A stretch of DNA of 64,000 nt from RYN-230 sp963711705 (GTDB lineage: Bacteria; Actinomycetota; Actinomycetes; Streptosporangiales; Streptosporangiaceae). This document shows positions 9,141-18,058 of this stretch, piece by piece (the stretch's first letter is position 1; every line of letters starts with the position of its first letter). Below the pieces are notes generated by a model that was given only the letters and a program-made list of their open reading frames with translations, was not told where the DNA came from and searched no databases. The position numbers and the translations under genes are program-made. The DNA lies in NCBI GenBank assembly GCA_963711705.1, contig CAVQFM010000014.1, forward strand, positions 291,372 through 355,371, read 5' to 3'.

Positions 9141-10891
9141 TGACGGCGGCCGCGTCACGCCATGCCCAGCCACGGCCGGGGTCCGGCCGGGCTCCGCACG
9201 GCCGGGATGAGTCGGTCCAGCTGGCAGGTGTGGCCCGGGGCGGGGCGCTGAACCTGGCCGGGGCCCTAGTCGCCGCGGTCGCCACCCTCGCCCTGACCGT
9301 AGTGATCACCCGCCAGTACAGCAAGCCGGTGGCGGGCGCCTTCTTCACCGCCACCTCGCTGTTCCTGATCGTTGAGGCCGCGGCCGGGCTGGGCGCCTTT
9401 GTGGGGCTGGTCAACTTCATCGCCCGGCTGCGCCGCCTCGAGAATGAGACCCGGATCCCGGCCATCCTGCGCGCCGCCATCATCCCCGTCGTGGTGGTGT
9501 CGCTAGTGGCCACGACGGCCCTCTTCCTGTTCGCCGCGCCGCTGGCCCGCCTCCTGCTCAGCGGTCACCTCGGCCACGCGGGCGCCAGCCCAGGCGTGGT
9601 GGCGGACGCGCTGCGGGTGCTGGCCCTCGCCCTCCCGTTCGCGGCCCTGTCCGACACCCTGCTTGGCGCCACCCGCGGGTACCGGGTCATGCGGCCCACA
9701 GTCGTCGTGGACAAGATCGGCCGGGCCAGTGCCCAGCTGATCGGCGTGCTGATTGCCATCTCGGCCGGGAGCATCGCGCTGCTCGCACCGCTCTGGGCGC
9801 TGCCCTATGTGCCCGCCGCCGTCATTGGCTGGTACTGGCTACGCCGTATCCGGCGCAGCCAGCGGCCCGGGCCGGGGGCCGCGGCCAAAGCGCCGGATCT
9901 GCCCAGCGAGAGGCCGGCGGTAAGCCCGGGCCGCCCGGGCGCAAAGAAAGCGGGGCCGCAGCACCGGCGCACGGTCACGATGGGCGCGGGGGTGGGGAAC
10001 GCCACCGCGAGCGGGTTCTGGCGGTTCACTGGGCCCCGGGCGCTGGCCACCCTGGCTCAGATCACCATCCAGCGGATCGACATCGTGCTTGTCGCGATCA
10101 TCCGCGGGCCGGCCGCGGCGGCCATCTACACGGCCGCGACGCGGTTCCTGGTGGCAGGCCAGTTTGCCAACGCCGCGGTCAATCAGTCCGCCCAGCCCCG
10201 GTTCGCCGAACTGTTCGCTGTTGACGACCGGCGTGGCGCCAACGTGGTCTATCGCGTCACCACGGCCTGGCTCATCGTCCTGACCTGGCCCCTGTACCTG
10301 CTGGCCGTGATCTACGGTCCGGAGGTGCTCAGCATCTTCGGCCATTCCTACCGGGCCGGACACCTGGTGATGGTCATCTTGGGCCTGACTATGCTGCTCG
10401 CCACGGCCTGCGGCCAGGTGGACATGGTCTTGATCACCACCGGCCGGAGCAGCTGGAGCCTGGCCAACGGGCTCGCGGCACTGGTGATCAACGTCGGCCT
10501 CGATCTGCTCCTTATTCCCCGGTTCGGGATCACCGGCGCCGCAATCGGGTGGGCCGCCGCGATCATCGTCACCAACTTGACCCCGCTGGCCCAGCTGGCT
10601 ATCTCGAAGCGGTTGAACCCGTTCGGGCGCGGCTCCTTCCTGGCCGCGGGCCTGGCCGTGCTGAGCTTCGCGGTCATCCCGCTCGCGCTTCGGGCGGCGC
10701 TCGGCCCGGGTGCGGCTGTGTCGGCCGGCGCGGTGCTGGCCGGCTGCGTCACGCAGGCCGCCGGGCTGTGGTGGTTCCGGGACAGCCTGCGGCTGGCCGC
10801 CCTGCCCGGGGTGTCGCGGCTGGCCAAGACCTTCCCATTCCGTCAATTTCAAGGGGGTGGCCCGAGGTGGGCAAAATACTGGCGTTCCTGA
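9140..10891 (+). CDS. Wzx/MurJ-superfamily polysaccharide flippase
   Basis: This 583-aa protein has 12-14 predicted membrane helices. Helix 1 begins around residue 35 (GGALNLAGALVAAVATLAL), and the VITRQYSKPVAGAFF motif is typical of RfbX/Wzx exporters. A charged, Pro/Arg-rich cytosolic insert of ~45 residues (about 242-288, SQRPGPGAAAKAPD...) separates the two halves, and the second half starts with a FWRFTGPRALATLAQITIQRIDIVL helix. It should move lipid-linked repeat units to the outside. It is coupled to the upstream polymerase gene by TGATG. Its 3' end overlaps by 25 bp the GTG at 10867 that probably starts the PAP2 gene. Confidence 0.85.
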   Translation: MTAAASRHAQPRPGSGRAPHGRDESVQLAGVARGGALNLAGALVAAVATLALTVVITRQYSKPVAGAFFTATSLFLIVEAAAGLGAFVGLVNFIARLRRLENETRIPAILRAAIIPVVVVSLVATTALFLFAAPLARLLLSGHLGHAGASPGVVADALRVLALALPFAALSDTLLGATRGYRVMRPTVVVDKIGRASAQLIGVLIAISAGSIALLAPLWALPYVPAAVIGWYWLRRIRRSQRPGPGAAAKAPDLPSERPAVSPGRPGAKKAGPQHRRTVTMGAGVGNATASGFWRFTGPRALATLAQITIQRIDIVLVAIIRGPAAAAIYTAATRFLVAGQFANAAVNQSAQPRFAELFAVDDRRGANVVYRVTTAWLIVLTWPLYLLAVIYGPEVLSIFGHSYRAGHLVMVILGLTMLLATACGQVDMVLITTGRSSWSLANGLAALVINVGLDLLLIPRFGITGAAIGWAAAIIVTNLTPLAQLAISKRLNPFGRGSFLAAGLAVLSFAVIPLALRAALGPGAAVSAGAVLAGCVTQAAGLWWFRDSLRLAALPGVSRLAKTFPFRQFQGGGPRWAKYWRS

Positions 10892-11854
10892 TCTGGCTCC
10901 TGGGGTTGGTCGTCATCTTCGGGGTGGCAGCACTGCTGGCCCGGCAGGCCCGGGTCCGGCCCGCCGGGCCGGGCGCGGCGCGCGGCTGCCCTGGCTCAAA
11001 GATGGCCCGGTCCGGCCAGCGCGGATGGCACGTCGGGGGTGTGGGACGCCGTCCGCCAGGCCGGGCTCTTCCTCCTCATCATCGTCGCCGGGGCCGCCCT
11101 GGTCTTCGCGGTGATGGCCCTGCTCGGGCAGCTCGTACTGCACGGTGGCCCGTCCGTGGACAAGCCCTTCTACCACTGGGTGGTCACCCACCGCATTCAC
11201 CAATGGAAGGGACTGATGCACAGCCTGACCAAGATGGGCAACACATGGTCAACCCGGATGGCGGTGCTGTCAGCGGCGGTGTGCCTCGCTGTCACCTGGC
11301 GAAGGTACCGCTGGCTGCCGGCCTTCGCGTTCCTGGTGCTCTCGCTAGTGCAGCGCTATCTGACTCATGGCATTCACCTGGTCGCCCACCGTGTGGGGCC
11401 CCCTGGATTCCTCCACGGCACGTACCCGTCCGGCGGATCGGGGCGCACGGTCGTGTTCTTCGGGCTGATCGCCTATTTCCTGTGGCGGGAGTTCAGCGGC
11501 CGGCGGGTCACCGCGATCTGGGCTGGGGCGGCGGTCGCGGCGCTCGCCTTCAACGAGGGCTATAGCCGGATCTATCTGGGCATGCACTGGGGCACCGATG
11601 TGCTGAGCGGCTGGTTCTACGGCATTTTGCTGCTGACGCTGTTCATCCTCGCTACCCGTGTGGTTATGGGCCCGGCGCGCGGCCCGGAGAAGCCCGTGGG
11701 GGAAGATCTCGCCGTCGTGCGTTCGGCCCGGAATACCGTCCCACAGCCGGTCGGACCCGACGCCCAGCCGGCCCGGGCACCCGCCACGTCGCCGCCGGGA
11801 CCGGCTGCGGCATCGCCGCCCGGCCAGCGGCCGGTCATGGACGGGCCCCAGTGA
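10867..11854 (+). CDS. PAP2-superfamily phosphatase, apparent 5' frameshift
   Basis: The continuous frame begins at GTG 11039 (271 aa) and contains six hydrophobic segments. The third phosphatase motif is intact (SRIYLGMHWGTDV), but motif two reads YPSGGSGR instead of PSGH, and motif one lacks a clear KX6RP. Upstream, GTG 10867 with an AAGGGGG ribosome site opens a membrane-peptide frame (MGKILAFLIWLLGLVVIFGV) that is one base out of register. Joining the frames near 10980 would add an N-terminal helix. In the locus it may recycle undecaprenyl diphosphate or dephosphorylate a lipid-linked sugar. Loss of the motif-two His makes activity uncertain. The end overlaps the GT2 start by GTGA. Confidence 0.75.
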
Positions 11855-12785
11855 GCGGTGCACCGGAACGCTGGCCCCCGGTCTCGGTGGTCCTGCCCAC
11901 CCGGGCCGGCCCGGCCCCGTCCAGGCGGCGATCTCCTCGGTCGTCGGCCAGACCTATCCCGGCCCGATCGAGTGCCTCGTCGTCCACGACCAGGAGCAGC
12001 CCGATCCGGCCCTGGCCGGCCTGGGCACCGCTGATCACCAGGTCAAGGTGATCACCAACCAGCGCACCCCGGGCCTGGCCGGCGCGCGTAACTCCGGCCT
12101 GGACAATGCGACCAGCGGATTCGTCGCAACCTGCGACGACGACGACGTGTGGCATGCGGCCAAGCTGCAGGCGCAGATCGCCCGGCTGCTGGACCAGCCC
12201 GACCTGCTCGTGGTGGGCTCAGGTATCCGGCTAATGCTGCCCGACGGCCAGATCATCACCTGTCCGGCCCGCGCCGAGCGCATCAGCCAGCAATTGCTGC
12301 TGCGCAACCGGGTCAGGGAACTGCACTCCTCAACGCTGGCCATGCGCCGGGACGCGTTCGCTAAAGCGGGCCTGTACGACGAGAAGATCCCGAACGGCTA
12401 CGGGGAGGACTACGACTGGATCCTCCGCGCGGCGCGGGTGGGCCGGATCGGGGCGGTGCGGGCACCCCTGGCCGACATCACGAAGGACAGCGGCTCGTGG
12501 TGGCCCGGCAACGCGGCCACCACGGTCGCCGGGCTAGAATACCTCCTGGCCAAGCACCCGGAGATCGCAGGGTCCTCCCGCGGGCACGCCCGCCTGCTTG
12601 GGCAGATGGCCTTCTCTCGCTCCCTGCTCGGCGAGCGGGGCCGGGCCCTGCGGTTGACGGCTCTCGCCCTCGCCCGGTGGCCGGGATCGCCATATGGATA
12701 TTTGGCGCTGGCGCACATCATCACCGGCGTGGACCGCAAACATGTGCTGCGCGCCGCGCGGCTAGTTGGCCGGGGCCTGGCCTGA
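11851..12785 (+). CDS. Family 2 glycosyltransferase, one-base frameshift near 11906
   Basis: GTG 11851 opens SGAPERWPPVSVVLPTR, the classic GT2 N-terminal strand. The continuation RPGPVQAAISSVVGQTYPG lies in another frame. Inserting one base into the GGGCCGG run near 11905 restores a ~311-aa protein. The GT-A domain shows ITNQRTPGLAGARNSGL, the metal/nucleotide site CDDDDVWH and a GEDYDWILRAARVG acceptor-side motif. After residue ~220 there is a TPR-like helical tail. It should add a sugar from a nucleotide donor to the lipid-linked unit on the cytosolic side. The ATG-like overlap with the PAP2 gene supports GTG 11851. Confidence 0.82.
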
Positions 12786-12825
12786 GGTCACCGGCCGGAG
12801 AGAAGGAAACGAGGAGGGGGTCTTC

Positions 12826-13695
12826 ATGACGTCCGTGCGCAAGGCCGCACCCGAGCCGGTCCGGCGGGCCGGCCGCCGTGCGTTCCTTCAGGTGGGCACG
12901 GCGACGGCACCGCTGCGGCTGCAGCCCAGCTTCATCATGATCGGCGCCCAGCGGTGTGGCACCACGTCGCTGTTCCGGGCTCTGATGGCGCACCCGCAAG
13001 TCGTGCGGCCTGCTTTCCACAAGGGCATCAACTTCTTCGATCTGAACTACTACCGGGGCAGGACCTGGTACCGGGGGCACTTCCCGGTGGCCCGGATCGC
13101 CCAGGCGGCCACCGCCCGCCACGGCGGCCCGGTGTCCTTTGAGGCCAGCGGCTACTACATCTACCACCCGTTCGCGATGGAACGGATGGCCCATGACCTA
13201 CCTGGCGTGAAACTCGTCGTCATGCTCCGCGATCCCGTGGAGCGAGCGTTCTCGGCCTACAAGCACGAATACGCGCGGGGATATGAGTGGGAGACCTTCG
13301 AGAAGGCGCTGGAGCTGGAGGACGACCGGCTGATCGGCGAGACCGACCGGATGCGCGCTGACCCGTCTTACGAGAGTTTTACGCACCGTCATCACTCATA
13401 TACCCACCGCGGCCACTATGCCGACCAGCTGGAGTGGATCTTCGAGTTGTTCCCGCGCGAGCAGGTGCACGTGGTCGACAGTGAGGCGTTTTTCGCGCGT
13501 CCTGCCCAGGAGTACCAAGCGCTGACCGGCTTCCTCGGACTGCGGCCCTTCCAGCCCGAGAGCTTCAGCCAGCACAACGCGCGACCTGGTGACCCCATGG
13601 CCCCCGGGACGCGGCGCATGCTGGAGGACCACTTTGCCCCGCACAATAAGCGGCTGGCTGGGCTGCTGGATTGGAGGCCCCAATGGCCGCACTGA
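12826..13695 (+). CDS. PAPS-dependent sulfotransferase 1
   Basis: This 289-aa enzyme should move sulfate from PAPS to a carbohydrate or other hydroxyl group. The 5'-phosphosulfate loop is seen as FIMIGAQRCGTTSLFRAL (residues ~32-49) and the 3'-phosphate site as VVMLRDPVERAFSAYKHEY (~130). A GINFFDLNYYRGRTWYRGHF segment and the late KRLAGLLDW tail match heparan-type/NodH-like bacterial sulfotransferases. ATG 12826 follows GAGGAGGGGG, while an upstream in-frame start lacks one. It sits 40 bp after the GT2 gene and overlaps the APH-like gene by 13 bp, in the same plus-strand operon. Confidence 0.9.
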   Translation: MTSVRKAAPEPVRRAGRRAFLQVGTATAPLRLQPSFIMIGAQRCGTTSLFRALMAHPQVVRPAFHKGINFFDLNYYRGRTWYRGHFPVARIAQAATARHGGPVSFEASGYYIYHPFAMERMAHDLPGVKLVVMLRDPVERAFSAYKHEYARGYEWETFEKALELEDDRLIGETDRMRADPSYESFTHRHHSYTHRGHYADQLEWIFELFPREQVHVVDSEAFFARPAQEYQALTGFLGLRPFQPESFSQHNARPGDPMAPGTRRMLEDHFAPHNKRLAGLLDWRPQWPH

Positions 13696-14969
13696 CTGAG
13701 CCCGCCCGGTCGGTTACCAGCCGGGGCGAGTACCTGTGGGAAACCATGAGCGTGCTGTGGCCCCCGCCGGCCCGGGTGGAGCGGAGCGGCCGGGCCGCTG
13801 GCCCGCGACCCAGCCGCGCCGGCCGGGACCGCGAGCAGACGGAATACCTCGTCCTGCCCAACGAAGGCCGCGCCGTGCTCCTGCTGCCCCGCAGGCCGCG
13901 CCGGGCCGCCGCTGCCGCGCTGCGCAACTACAAGGCCTCCGCGGCCGGCCGCCAACGGTTCCTGCTGCGGAGCATGGCACTGGCGGCGCGGGCCGGCCTG
14001 GCTGACGCCCTGCCGTACCGGATCATCGTGGAGCCCGCCAGCACTAAGCCCGACGCGGACGTGGTCTCCTACCTGCAGCGGGTGCTGGACTGCGACGTGG
14101 TGGCCAGCTTGCGTATCGGGCCGCCGCGCGCCAACCGCAAGCCGATCCTGGAACTCCTCAGTCCTCGTGGTGGGGTCCTCGGGTTCGCCAAGGTTGGTGT
14201 CACCGGCCTGACCCGGGAACTGGTCCAGGCCGAGGCGGCCGCGCTGGCCGTGCTCGGCGCGGCCCCATTGGGCCGCCTCGAGGTACCGCGGCTGCTGCAT
14301 CACGGCCACTGGCATGATCATGAAGTGCTGGTCCAGGCGCCGTTGTCAGGGTCCGGGCGGTCCGGATCCCAGGCTGAGCTGACCGCAGCGATGGCGGAAT
14401 TGGCCGCCCTGCAGGGCATGGTCACCCTGCAGGTCAGCCGCAGTGCATACTGGCGCGGACTGCGCTCGCGGCTGGAAGCGTGCCCGCCCAGCGAAACGGC
14501 TGGCGCGCTCTTGCGGGTCGTCGAGGATCTGGAGGCCACGGCGAGTACGACATGGTTGGCCTTCGGCTGCTGGCACGGCGACTGGGCCCCCTGGAATATG
14601 GCTTCCTCCGGCGGGCGGGTGCTGGTCTGGGACTGGGAGCGATTTGAGGACGGCGTCCCGCTGGGTTTCGACGCTGTGCACTACCAGGTGCAGACGGCCG
14701 TGGTCAGGCACGGCACAAAAGCACAGGCGGCTGCCGAGGCGGCGCTGCTCACCGCCCCGATGACCCTCGGCCCGCTGGGAGTCAGGCCGGGGGTGGCGGT
14801 CTTCGTGGCGGCCCTGTACCTGATCGAGATCGCCACGCGGTATCTGCACGATGAAGCGGAGGAGGCCGGGGCCAAGCTGGGTGACGTGGGCGACTGGCTG
14901 CTGCCCACACTGTCCCGCTTCGCCGGGCGCCAGGCCGCGCTGCCACGCGTAGGCGGGGGCCAGCCATGA
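13683..14969 (+). CDS. Aminoglycoside-phosphotransferase-fold (APH) kinase-like protein
   Basis: The protein is 428 aa. The C-terminal half has the APH catalytic loop GCWHGDWAPWNM (~residues 300-311) and the metal site VWDWERFEDG (~318-327), and the VLVQAPLSGS region fits the hinge. The N-terminal ~130 residues are Arg/Ala-rich and do not match a family I know. It probably phosphorylates a small molecule or sugar hydroxyl. Its place between two sulfotransferases suggests that the substrate is a building block or modification of the polymer. ATG 13683 has GGAGG five bases upstream, and an in-frame TTG at 13671 is less likely. It is coupled to both neighbours by overlaps. Confidence 0.8.
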   Translation: MAALTEPARSVTSRGEYLWETMSVLWPPPARVERSGRAAGPRPSRAGRDREQTEYLVLPNEGRAVLLLPRRPRRAAAAALRNYKASAAGRQRFLLRSMALAARAGLADALPYRIIVEPASTKPDADVVSYLQRVLDCDVVASLRIGPPRANRKPILELLSPRGGVLGFAKVGVTGLTRELVQAEAAALAVLGAAPLGRLEVPRLLHHGHWHDHEVLVQAPLSGSGRSGSQAELTAAMAELAALQGMVTLQVSRSAYWRGLRSRLEACPPSETAGALLRVVEDLEATASTTWLAFGCWHGDWAPWNMASSGGRVLVWDWERFEDGVPLGFDAVHYQVQTAVVRHGTKAQAAAEAALLTAPMTLGPLGVRPGVAVFVAALYLIEIATRYLHDEAEEAGAKLGDVGDWLLPTLSRFAGRQAALPRVGGGQP

Positions 14970-15898
14970 CCACGCAGGCACGCGCCGCGCCGCAGACCCC
15001 AGACCTGACCTGGAGACGGGCCATCAGGCTGGGCGCGCTCGGCGTGGTCTCGGACGTCCGGGACCGGCGGCGTGACCCGGCGCTACGGAACCCGGTGTCC
15101 GCCCGCGCCCTCGACCCGCGGCTGCACCGGCCGGTGTTCGTCATCGGTGCGCCCCGCTCGGGCACCACGTTTCTCGGGAGTTGCCTGGGGCGGCTGCCGG
15201 AGATCTCGTATCACTACGAGCCTCGCCTGACCAAAGCGGCGGCGCGCTGCGTATACGACGGGTCATGGAGCGCCCGGCGCGCGGCAGCGGTGTTCCGGCT
15301 GTCCTACAGTGCGCTGCTGCTCGCGGCGCTGGACGGCGGTCACCGCTTCGCGGAGAAGAACCCGGAGAACAGTTTCCTGGTCCCGTTCCTGGCCGCAGAG
15401 TTCCCCAGCGCGCAGTTCATCCACATCGTGCGGGACGGGCGGGACGCCACGGTGTCGCACGCCGAGCAGCCCTGGCTGGCCGCCGCCTCGGCCGCGTCCG
15501 GCCAGCGGGGCACGGCGGGGCAGCTGCGCGGTCCGCGGGCCCGCTGGTGGGTGGAGCCGCCGCGGCGCGAGGAATTCGCGCAAGTGTCCGACTTCGCGCG
15601 GTCGGCCTGGTGCTGGCGGCGGTTCACCGAGGCGGCCCTGGGCGGCGTGGCCAGGCTGGTTGCGGGCCGGGCCGTGGAGGTCCGCTACGAGGCCATGGTC
15701 AGCAACCCAGCGGCCACCGCCGACCAGCTAGCCGGGTTCCTTGGCACCTCACCCAGGGGCCGGGGTGAGCTGCGCGCCGCGATGGCCCGGGCGCGGCCCG
15801 ATTCAGTAGGCCGCTGGCGCGCCAGGCTGAGTGGGCAGGACGTGGCAGAGGTGGAGGCGGAGATAGGCCCGTTGCTCACCCGGCTGGGCTATGCCTGA
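14966..15898 (+). CDS. PAPS-dependent sulfotransferase 2
   Basis: This 310-aa protein is the last gene of the operon and starts with an ATGA overlap. The phosphosulfate-binding loop is VFVIGAPRSGTTFLGSCL (~residues 45-62), and the 3'-phosphate site is IHIVRDGRDATVSHAEQPW (~150). A HRFAEKNPENSFLVPFLA segment precedes the latter and is common in Stf0/Sulfotransfer_3 proteins. The C-terminus has EVRYEAMVSNPAATADQLAGF, also usual. It differs clearly in sequence from sulfotransferase 1, so the two probably sulfate different positions. The gene converges on the GH26 gene with ~120 bp of unremarkable sequence between them. Confidence 0.9.
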   Translation: MTTQARAAPQTPDLTWRRAIRLGALGVVSDVRDRRRDPALRNPVSARALDPRLHRPVFVIGAPRSGTTFLGSCLGRLPEISYHYEPRLTKAAARCVYDGSWSARRAAAVFRLSYSALLLAALDGGHRFAEKNPENSFLVPFLAAEFPSAQFIHIVRDGRDATVSHAEQPWLAAASAASGQRGTAGQLRGPRARWWVEPPRREEFAQVSDFARSAWCWRRFTEAALGGVARLVAGRAVEVRYEAMVSNPAATADQLAGFLGTSPRGRGELRAAMARARPDSVGRWRARLSGQDVAEVEAEIGPLLTRLGYA

Positions 15899-16018
15899 CT
15901 GCTCCCGAGGAGGCCCACCCGTAGGGCAGATGGCAGATGCCGACGTGGCCGCACTGCACACTGTTGCCCAGGCTGTCGCGGACGATCGCAGTTGCGGCCG
16001 CTCTTGTCTGGCCTCCGC

Positions 16019-17029
16019 TCAATGCCCTGACACGGGCACACCTCGGGGATTGAAGTAGCGGTTGTGTGCTATTCCACGGAAAGCTGCGAACGTCCCCGCG
16101 TCCAGCGCGAAACTCCTCTGGAGTGACGTACCAGTCATGTTGGAGTCGAAGTACACCAGCGCTTTGATCTGCCGGTGGCTGAGCACTGTTTGCTCGGCGG
16201 CGCGCAGCCATTGCGCGCGGGCCTGCGGGCCGTAACTCTGCGGTACTCCAAACTCGCCGATCATGATGGGCTTGGGATGCCGCGCGGCCCAGTCCAGGAA
16301 TGGCTGAGCGACGTCCGCGAATGAGCGTTGCGGGCCGGGCCCAGGGTAGACGTCGGCGCACACCCAGTCCACTTCATTGTTCCCCGGGTAATAGGCGGCG
16401 GCGTTGTTGGCCATGAACCCGCGGGCCGTCGGGCACCACACCCACGCCACGTTGCTGACGTGCTGCTCGGCGAATACCTGCCGGATGTGCTTCCAGGCCG
16501 CGACGTAGTCCGCGGGCGTGCCCACTTCGAACCGGATATTGGGCCGGTCCATCTCCCACCGCCACTCCAGGAAGACCGGCTTGCCCAGCGCCTTCAGCTC
16601 CTGGGCCCGCTGGCGGATCGAGGTGTCCCACTCGCCTGCTGCTATGCCCCGGCTGTCGTTCAGCGCCCAGGACACGAGAAGCGTGCTGCCCTGACGGATG
16701 AAGGCCCGGTCACTGCTGGTCGGAAAGGTCGCGTCCGCCTGCAGGTAGATATGCACGATGTCCAGCCGCCGCCCGATCTCCTGCTGCAGGTTGTTCACCG
16801 CGTCGAGATAGCCCGCCTGGGTGTACCGGATGGGCTTGACCCAGGCACCGAAGTATGCGCCCTGAGCCGGGGCGGGGATGGCCGCCGGGCCGGGATGGAG
16901 CGGGGGCGGCGGCGCCGGCTGGCCGCCCGCTGGCCGGCCGCCCACACCGATGGTGATCACCACCACCACGGCCGCGATCACCAGGGCGGCGATCGCCGCC
17001 ACCGTCGCCGGGCGCCGCCAGCCGGTCAT
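16019..17029 (-). CDS. Secreted or membrane-anchored GH26-type glycoside hydrolase
   Basis: The 336-aa protein has an N-terminal membrane helix (TVAAIAALVIAAVVVVITIG) then a Pro-rich linker, so the enzyme acts outside the cell. The (beta/alpha)8 features of the beta-mannanase family are clear: YFGAWVKP at the start, the acid/base region FLEWRWEMDRPN and the nucleophile region IMIGEFGVPQ. Usual GH26 substrates are mannans and related beta-glycans, but here it may trim or release the locus polymer. Its ATG overlaps the stop of the sulfotransferase upstream (ATGA), so it is third in a minus-strand operon with that gene and the beta-propeller gene. Confidence 0.85.
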   Translation of the reverse strand: MTGWRRPATVAAIAALVIAAVVVVITIGVGGRPAGGQPAPPPPLHPGPAAIPAPAQGAYFGAWVKPIRYTQAGYLDAVNNLQQEIGRRLDIVHIYLQADATFPTSSDRAFIRQGSTLLVSWALNDSRGIAAGEWDTSIRQRAQELKALGKPVFLEWRWEMDRPNIRFEVGTPADYVAAWKHIRQVFAEQHVSNVAWVWCPTARGFMANNAAAYYPGNNEVDWVCADVYPGPGPQRSFADVAQPFLDWAARHPKPIMIGEFGVPQSYGPQARAQWLRAAEQTVLSHRQIKALVYFDSNMTGTSLQRSFALDAGTFAAFRGIAHNRYFNPRGVPVSGH

Positions 17030-18037
17030 GGCACCCGGCTCATACCCGCGCCGCCCAGGTATCCGTAGTGTGTCAGCAGCGGTAGCGTCAGGGTGGTGAC
17101 CGTGCGCCGGCTACCCGCCATCATGGCCGTCTGCCAGGTGTCGTCGTAGCGGATCCCGGTCCGGCCGGTGGTGAAGCGCATTGGGTTCCCGGAAGCGGTG
17201 TGCGCGACCCCCAGATCGGCCCACCAGCGGCCGCGGCCGTCGGTGCCCAGGAAGGTGAACTCCGGTCCGCCAGGCAGGCCGGCGAAGGCGGCGATCTGGC
17301 CGAGCGTGGCCGCCGGGGCGGCCGTGAAGTCTTCGTACCGCACCCGCAACGTGGGGGTGCCAAGCTGCGCCAGTACCTGCAGCGCGCTGTTCTGCAGGTT
17401 CCACCGCAGGGCGGCGCTGGCCGACGTATAGGTGGACATTCTGGCTGCCTGGCGGGGCCTCCGGCCGGTCCACGACCTTGCTCCATGAGTAGGCGACCGC
17501 CCGCGGATCCCGGACCATGTGAATGACCCTTAGGTCCAGGCCGGGGCTGCTGCGCAGGCAGAACGCCAGGGATGCGTGCTTGCTGGAGTCGATCACCACC
17601 GGGGCGCCACTGACCTGCTGGATCGCGGCGTAGAGGCGCTGGTAGTACCGCACGTACTCATCCAGCGCTGGCTGGAGCCGCCTGCGCAGGGTGGAGGAGG
17701 CAAGCTGCGGCAGGAACCTGGCGCGATCCACCCGGGCCCGCAGCCGGATGATCTGGTCCACGTCGACCTGATGCCAGCCGCCGAAAGCGACCTGGCCCAC
17801 CTGGATCCAGAACGGGCAGGAGGGGAACGGCTGGCCGCACCCGCAGCGCTCACCCAGCCGGACCCCTCGTAGCCACAGGTGCACGACCTCGCCAGCGGGA
17901 CATGCTCCCGGCATCTCCCCGAGGAGCCGCTCCAGCAGGGTGCTGCCACTGCGTCCCAATCCGGCCAGGTAGATGACCCGTGGGCTAGTGGTCGCGATGC
18001 TCGAGCCTGTCCCGCTGGCGTCTGTCCGCGAACTCAG
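17026..18037 (-). CDS. Sulfotransferase 3, one frameshift near 17455
   Basis: The N-terminal part reads VIYLAGLGRSGSTLLERLLG, the phosphosulfate loop of Sulfotransfer_3 proteins, then CGCGQPFPSCPFW and VIHMVRDPRAVAYSWSK. The continuation (MSTYTSASAALRWNLQNSAL, later LRVRYEDFTAAPAATL and FTFLGTDGRGRWW) is in a different frame. The switch falls in a GC-rich run at about 17446-17460. No ATG or GTG precedes the first motif in frame; a CTG at 18037 with GAGGTGG in front gives MSSRTDASGTGSSIATT, and a TTG at 17959 is the alternative. It lies between the beta-propeller and GH26 genes in one operon. Confidence 0.8.
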
Positions 18038-18058
18038 GTCGCCACCTCGCTTTGACTC

